A stretch of 64,000 nucleotides of DNA from positions 179,732,601 through 179,796,600 of the forward strand of contig CM076193.1 in assembly GCA_038277395.1 (NCBI GenBank). Reading direction: 5' to 3'. Below the pieces are notes generated by a model. The model did no database searches. It had not been told where the DNA came from and worked only from the letters and a program-made list of their open reading frames with translations. Within the stretch, counting starts at the first letter, position 1; each line of letters starts with the position of its first letter. The position numbers were made by a program, and so were the translations under genes. Positions 60,229 through 64,000 of this stretch are shown piece by piece. Source of the DNA: Dryocosmus kuriphilus. Lineage: Eukaryota; Arthropoda; Insecta; Hymenoptera; Cynipidae.

Positions 60229-60301
60229 GCCTCGGTGGCGTAATTGGAAAACGCTCCACTCGTGAATAGTGGCGTTCCCGGTTCAAAACCGGGCCGAGGT
60301 A
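60229..60301 (+). tRNA. tRNA-like unit 12 (type B, full cloverleaf)
   Basis: Same as unit 4; counterpart of unit 7 at an offset of 4607 bp. Confidence 0.6.
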
Positions 60302-60530
60302 AATTTTTTCTCGTTTCTCTAAGAAATTATTCAGACAAACAGTCGAATTAAATTTAACATCTGAAATTAATTAATTAATTATTCTGGTCGATAGTAACTT
60401 CATATTGAAAACTATATACAGATTCGTGAAACATTCTGGTTTAATTCATTCAAATTGAAAAACTTCACAGGTATAGGTGCAAACCCGCGTCATCCTGTTG
60501 AATAAGAGAAACAAGAAACGATCTACTGAG

Positions 60531-60603
60531 GCCTCGGTGGCGTAATTGGAAAACGCTCCACTCGTGAATAGTGGCGTTCCAGGTTCAAATCCGGGGCAAA
60601 GTA
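60531..60603 (+). tRNA. tRNA-like unit 13 (type A)
   Basis: Type A with one change (ccggggcaaagta for ccgggccaaagta), 302 bp after unit 12. Confidence 0.5.
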
Positions 60604-61481
60604 GATTTTTTCTCGTTTCTCTAAAAAATTATTTAGATCAGCAATCGAATTAAATTTAAAATATGAAATTTATTATAAAATTTTATAATACATTTGGAAC
60701 AGGGGGGGGGGGGGGGGGTATAATACAGCTATAACAGTGGAAAAGTGTATGAAATAGTTTGATTAAGGGAAAAAGGGTATACTATAACATCAACAGGGGA
60801 AAAATGTATAATAGAGTTAGAACAGGGAGAAAAGGGTATAATAAATTTGGAACAGGGAGAAGGGGTGTAACACAGATGGAACAAGGAAAAAAGTGTATCA
60901 TACAACTGGAACATGGGGACAGGGCAGAATATAGTTAGAGCAGGGGAAAAAGGATATAATACAGTTGGAACAGGGGGATATGAGTACAATACAATTAAAA
61001 GAGTGGGAAAAGGGTATAATACAGCTTCAACAGGAGGGAAATGGTATAATACAGTTGGAACAGGGGGAAAGGAATATAATGAAGTTATGACAATGGAAAA
61101 GGGTATAAAAAAGTTGGAGTAAGGGTATATTATAACTGCAGCAGGGCGAAAGAGTATAATATAGTTGGAACAGGGAAAGAAGGATATAATGCAGTTGGAA
61201 CAGGGGAGAAATAGTATAATACAGTTGGGACGAGTGGAGAAGGGTATAATAGAGTTGGTGCAAGGGAAAAAAGGATATCGTATGACAGTAACAGGGGGAA
61301 AAGGCATAATATAGTTAGAAACAGGGAAAAAAGGATATAATGAATTTGGAGTTGGGGGATAGGACGATAATACAATTGGAACAGAGGGAAAAGGGTATAA
61401 TAAAGTTATAAAATGGGGGAAAGAGTATGATGCATTTCGAATAAGAAGAAGAGAAAGAGAAACAGGAAACGATCTACTGAG

Positions 61482-61554
61482 GCCTCGGTGGCGTAATTGG
61501 AAAACGCTCCACTCGTGAATAGTGGCGTTCCAGGTTCAAATCCGGGCCAAAGTA
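61482..61554 (+). tRNA. tRNA-like unit 14 (type A)
   Basis: Type A; the downstream flank is tttttttctcttttctct. Confidence 0.5.
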
Positions 61555-61650
61555 GATTTTTTTCTCTTTTCTCTAAAAAATTATTTAGATCAGCAATCGG
61601 ATTAAATTTAAAATATGAAATTTATTATAAAATTTTATAATTTGGGAACA

Positions 61651-61844
61651 GTGGGGGGTGGGGGGGGGGGGGGAGGGGGGGGGGGGGGTTGCGGACATTT
61701 GGAGGCGGGGGGGGGGGGGTGGGGGGGGGGGGGGGGGGGAGGGGGGGGGGGTGGGGGGGGGGTGAGGGGGGGGGGGGGGGGGGGGGGGGGGGTGGGGTGG
61801 GTGGGGGAGTGGGTGGGGGGGGGGGGGAGGGGGGGGGGGGGGGG
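61651..61844 (+). repeat. Almost pure G block, 194 bp
   Basis: G runs broken by single t, a or c, replacing the usual 14-17-base G tract at the start of a satellite block. Potential for many G-quadruplexes. It may be real expansion or an assembly/base-calling artefact. The glycine ORFs across it are not genes. Confidence 0.8.
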
Positions 61845-62608
61845 TTTAATACAGCTATAACAGTGGAAAAGTGTATGAAATAGTTTGATTAAGTTAAAAA
61901 GGGTATACTATACCTGCAACAGGGGAAAAATGTATAATAGAGTTAGAACAGGGAGAAAAGGGTATAATAAATTTGGAACAGGGAGAAGGGGTGTAACACA
62001 GATGGAACAAGGAAAAAAGTGTATCATACAACTGGAACATGGGGACAGGGCAGAATATAGTTAGAGCAGGGGAAAAAGGATATAATACAGTGGGAACAGG
62101 GGGATATGAGTACAATACAATTAAAAGAGTGGGAAAAGGGTATAATACAGCTTCAACAGGAGGGAAATGGTATAATACAGTTGGAACAGGGGGAAAGGAA
62201 TATAATGAAGTTATGACAATGGAAAAGGGTATAAAAAAGTTGGAGTAAGGGTATATTATAACTGCAGCAGGGCGAAAGAGTATAATATAGTTGGAACAGG
62301 GAAAGAAGGATATAATGCAGTTGGAACAGGGGAGAAATAGTATAATACAGTTGGGACGAGTGGGAGAGAAGGGTATAATAGAGTTGGTGCAAGGGAAAAA
62401 GGATATCGTATGACAGTAACAGGGGGAAAAGGCATAATATAGTTAGAACAGGGAAAAAAGGATATAATGAATTTGGAGTTGGGGGATAGGACGATAATAC
62501 AATTGGAACAGAGGGAAAAGGGTATAATAAAGTTATAAAATGGGGGAAAGAGTATGATGCATTTCGAATAAGAAGAAGAGAAAGAGAAACAGGAAACGAT
62601 CTACTGAG

Positions 62609-62681
62609 GCCTCGGTGGCGTAATTGGAAAACGCTCCACTCGTGAATAGTGGCATTCCAGGTTCAAATCCGGGCCAAAGTA
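62609..62681 (+). tRNA. tRNA-like unit 15 (type A)
   Basis: Type A with ggcattcc for ggcgttcc in the variable loop. Confidence 0.5.
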
Positions 62682-63557
62682 GATTTTTTCTCTTTTCTCT
62701 AAAAAATTATTTAGATCAGCAATCGAATTAAATTTAAAATATGAAATTTATTATAAAATTTTATAATACATTTGGAACAGGGGGGGGGGGGGGGTGTATA
62801 ATACAGCTATAACAGTGGAAAAGTGTATGAAATAGTTTGATTAAGGGAAAAAGGGTATACTATAACTGCAACAGGGGAAAAATGTATAATAGAGTTAGAA
62901 CAGGGAGAAAAGGGTATAATAAGTTTGGAACAGGGAGAAGGGGTGTAACACAGATGGAACAAGGAAAAAAGTGTATCATACAACTGGAACATGGGGACAG
63001 GGCAGAATATAGTTAGAGCAGGGGAAAAAGGATATAATACAGTGGGAACAGGGGGATATGAGTACAATACAATTAAAAGAGTGGGAAAAGGGTATAATAC
63101 AGCTTCAACAGGAGGGAAATCGTATAATACAGTTGGAACAGGGGGAAAGGAATATAATGAAGTTATGACAATGGAAAAGGGTATAAAAAAGTTGGAATAA
63201 GGGTATATTATAACTGCAGCAGGGCGAAAGAGTATAATATAGTTGGAACAGGGAAAGAAGGATATAATGCAGTTGGAACAGGGGAGAAATAGTATAATAC
63301 AGTTGGGACGAGTGGAGAAGGGTATAATAGAGTTGGTGCAAGGGAAAAAGGATATCGTATGACTGTAACAGGGGGAAAAGGCATAATATAGTTAGAAACA
63401 GGGAAAAAAGGATATAATGAAGTTGGAGTTGGGGCAGGGACGATAATACAATTGGAACAGGGTGAAAAGGGTATAATAAAGTTATAAAATGGGGGAAAGA
63501 GTATGATGCATTTTGAATAAGAAGAAGAGAAAGAGAAACAGGAAACGATCTACTGAG

Positions 63558-63630
63558 GCCTCGGTGGCGTAATTGGAAAACGCTCCACTCGTGAATAGTG
63601 GCGTTCCCGGTTCAAATCCGGGCCAAAGTA
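63558..63630 (+). tRNA. tRNA-like unit 16 (A/B hybrid)
   Basis: T arm cccgg-ttcaaat-ccggg (B-like, fully paired) with the A-type acceptor strand ccaaagt. This looks like a gene-conversion or recombination product between the two types. Confidence 0.5.
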
Positions 63631-64000
63631 GATTTTTTCTCGTTTCTCTAAAAAATTATTTAGATCAGCAATCGAATTAAATTTAAAATATGAAATTTAT
63701 TATAAAATTTTATAATAAATTTGGAACAGGGGGAGGGGGGGGGTATAATACAGCTATAACAGTGGAAAAGTGTATGAAATAGTTTGATTAAGGGAAAAAG
63801 GGTATACTATAACTGCAACAGGGGAAAAATGTATAATAGAGTTAGAACAGGGAGAAAAGGGTATAATAAATTTGGAACAGGGAGAAGGGGTGTAACACAG
63901 ATGGAACAAGGAAAAAAGTGTATCATACAACTGGAACATGGGGACAGGGCAGAATATAGTTAGAGCAGGGGAAAAAAGGATATAATACAGTTGGAACAGG

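Larger units (their letters stand above)
50163..64000 (+). repeat. Purine-rich satellite, array 2, with tRNA-like units
   Basis: Same ~30-bp family as array 1 (ggaacagggg, gtataatacagtt), more homogeneous and organised into blocks of about 0.87 or 2.05 kb. Each full block starts with an AT-rich leader (ttagatcagcaatcgaatta), a 14-17-residue G tract and 'tataatacagctataac', and ends 'gaataagaagaagagaaaga' before a tRNA-like unit. The segments 53429-55621 and 58036-60228 (2193 bp each) are nearly identical and 51334-53428 resembles 55998-58035, giving a higher-order period near 4607 bp. It runs off the right edge. Confidence 0.95.

Noticed and set aside
61615..61883. Poly-glycine ORFs.
   Set aside because: They are translations of a G homopolymer block and extend into satellite.
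50163..64000. TATAAT boxes in every satellite monomer as bacterial-type -10 promoters.
   Set aside because: The window is eukaryotic, and the hexamer is simply part of the repeat unit with no -35 partner or gene.
50163..64000. CRISPR-like regular repeats.
   Set aside because: Repeats are contiguous and drift gradually, without unique spacers or cas genes, in animal DNA.

Overview
This window is AT-rich, intron-bearing animal DNA, almost certainly from an insect. The evidence is GT/AG introns of 65-144 bp, an animal transposon mix (Penelope-like, BEL/Pao, APE-type LINE, mariner, pogo, two hAT families and a THAP-type P element), and dispersed AT-rich 'gttgaaaatt' sequence of a kind I associate with parasitoid and gall wasps. 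The wasp assignment is an impression only. No bacterial or viral genome is present.

Layout. 1-16.6 kb is a nest of dead transposons. A BEL/Pao gag-protease relic on the minus strand is split by a Penelope-like element (174-4929) with a 12-bp target duplication. A LINE on the minus strand follows (ORF1 near 15.7 kb, endonuclease near 11 kb, C-terminus near 5.5 kb). It is cut by a hAT element (11235-14909) and by a pogo element and a mariner (6054-10231), and its RT core is missing. From 16653 to 49667 six exons of one plus-strand host gene can be joined in phase into about 727 open codons. The protein is strikingly tryptophan-rich and I do not recognise it. Its first visible exon starts at a splice acceptor and its last ends at a donor, so the gene continues on both sides and the upstream transposon nest probably lies in an earlier intron.

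Intron 4 carries a 2350-bp hAT relic with an exact 8-bp target duplication. Intron 5 is 27.9 kb. It holds a second Penelope copy, two fused LINE copies, a complete but broken P element (28896-33121, 8-bp target duplication, 100-bp inverted ends), a purine-rich satellite of about 30 bp (34.3-37.4 kb) between two copies of one AT-rich segment, and about 10 kb of a roughly 355-bp AT-rich satellite with a 2.845-kb higher-order period.

Intron 6 (49668 to the end) is mostly purine-rich satellite again. It is punctuated by sixteen 73-nt tRNA-like units that keep Pol III A and B boxes and an oligo-T terminator, and that sit inside an imperfect 29-bp inverted repeat. Units and satellite blocks form a higher-order repeat of about 4.6 kb. 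This satellite with built-in tRNA-like Pol III units is the best candidate here for something undescribed. A degenerate hammerhead-ribozyme-like motif in all Penelope terminal repeats is a second point of interest. No transposon coding region seen is intact apart from short fragments.
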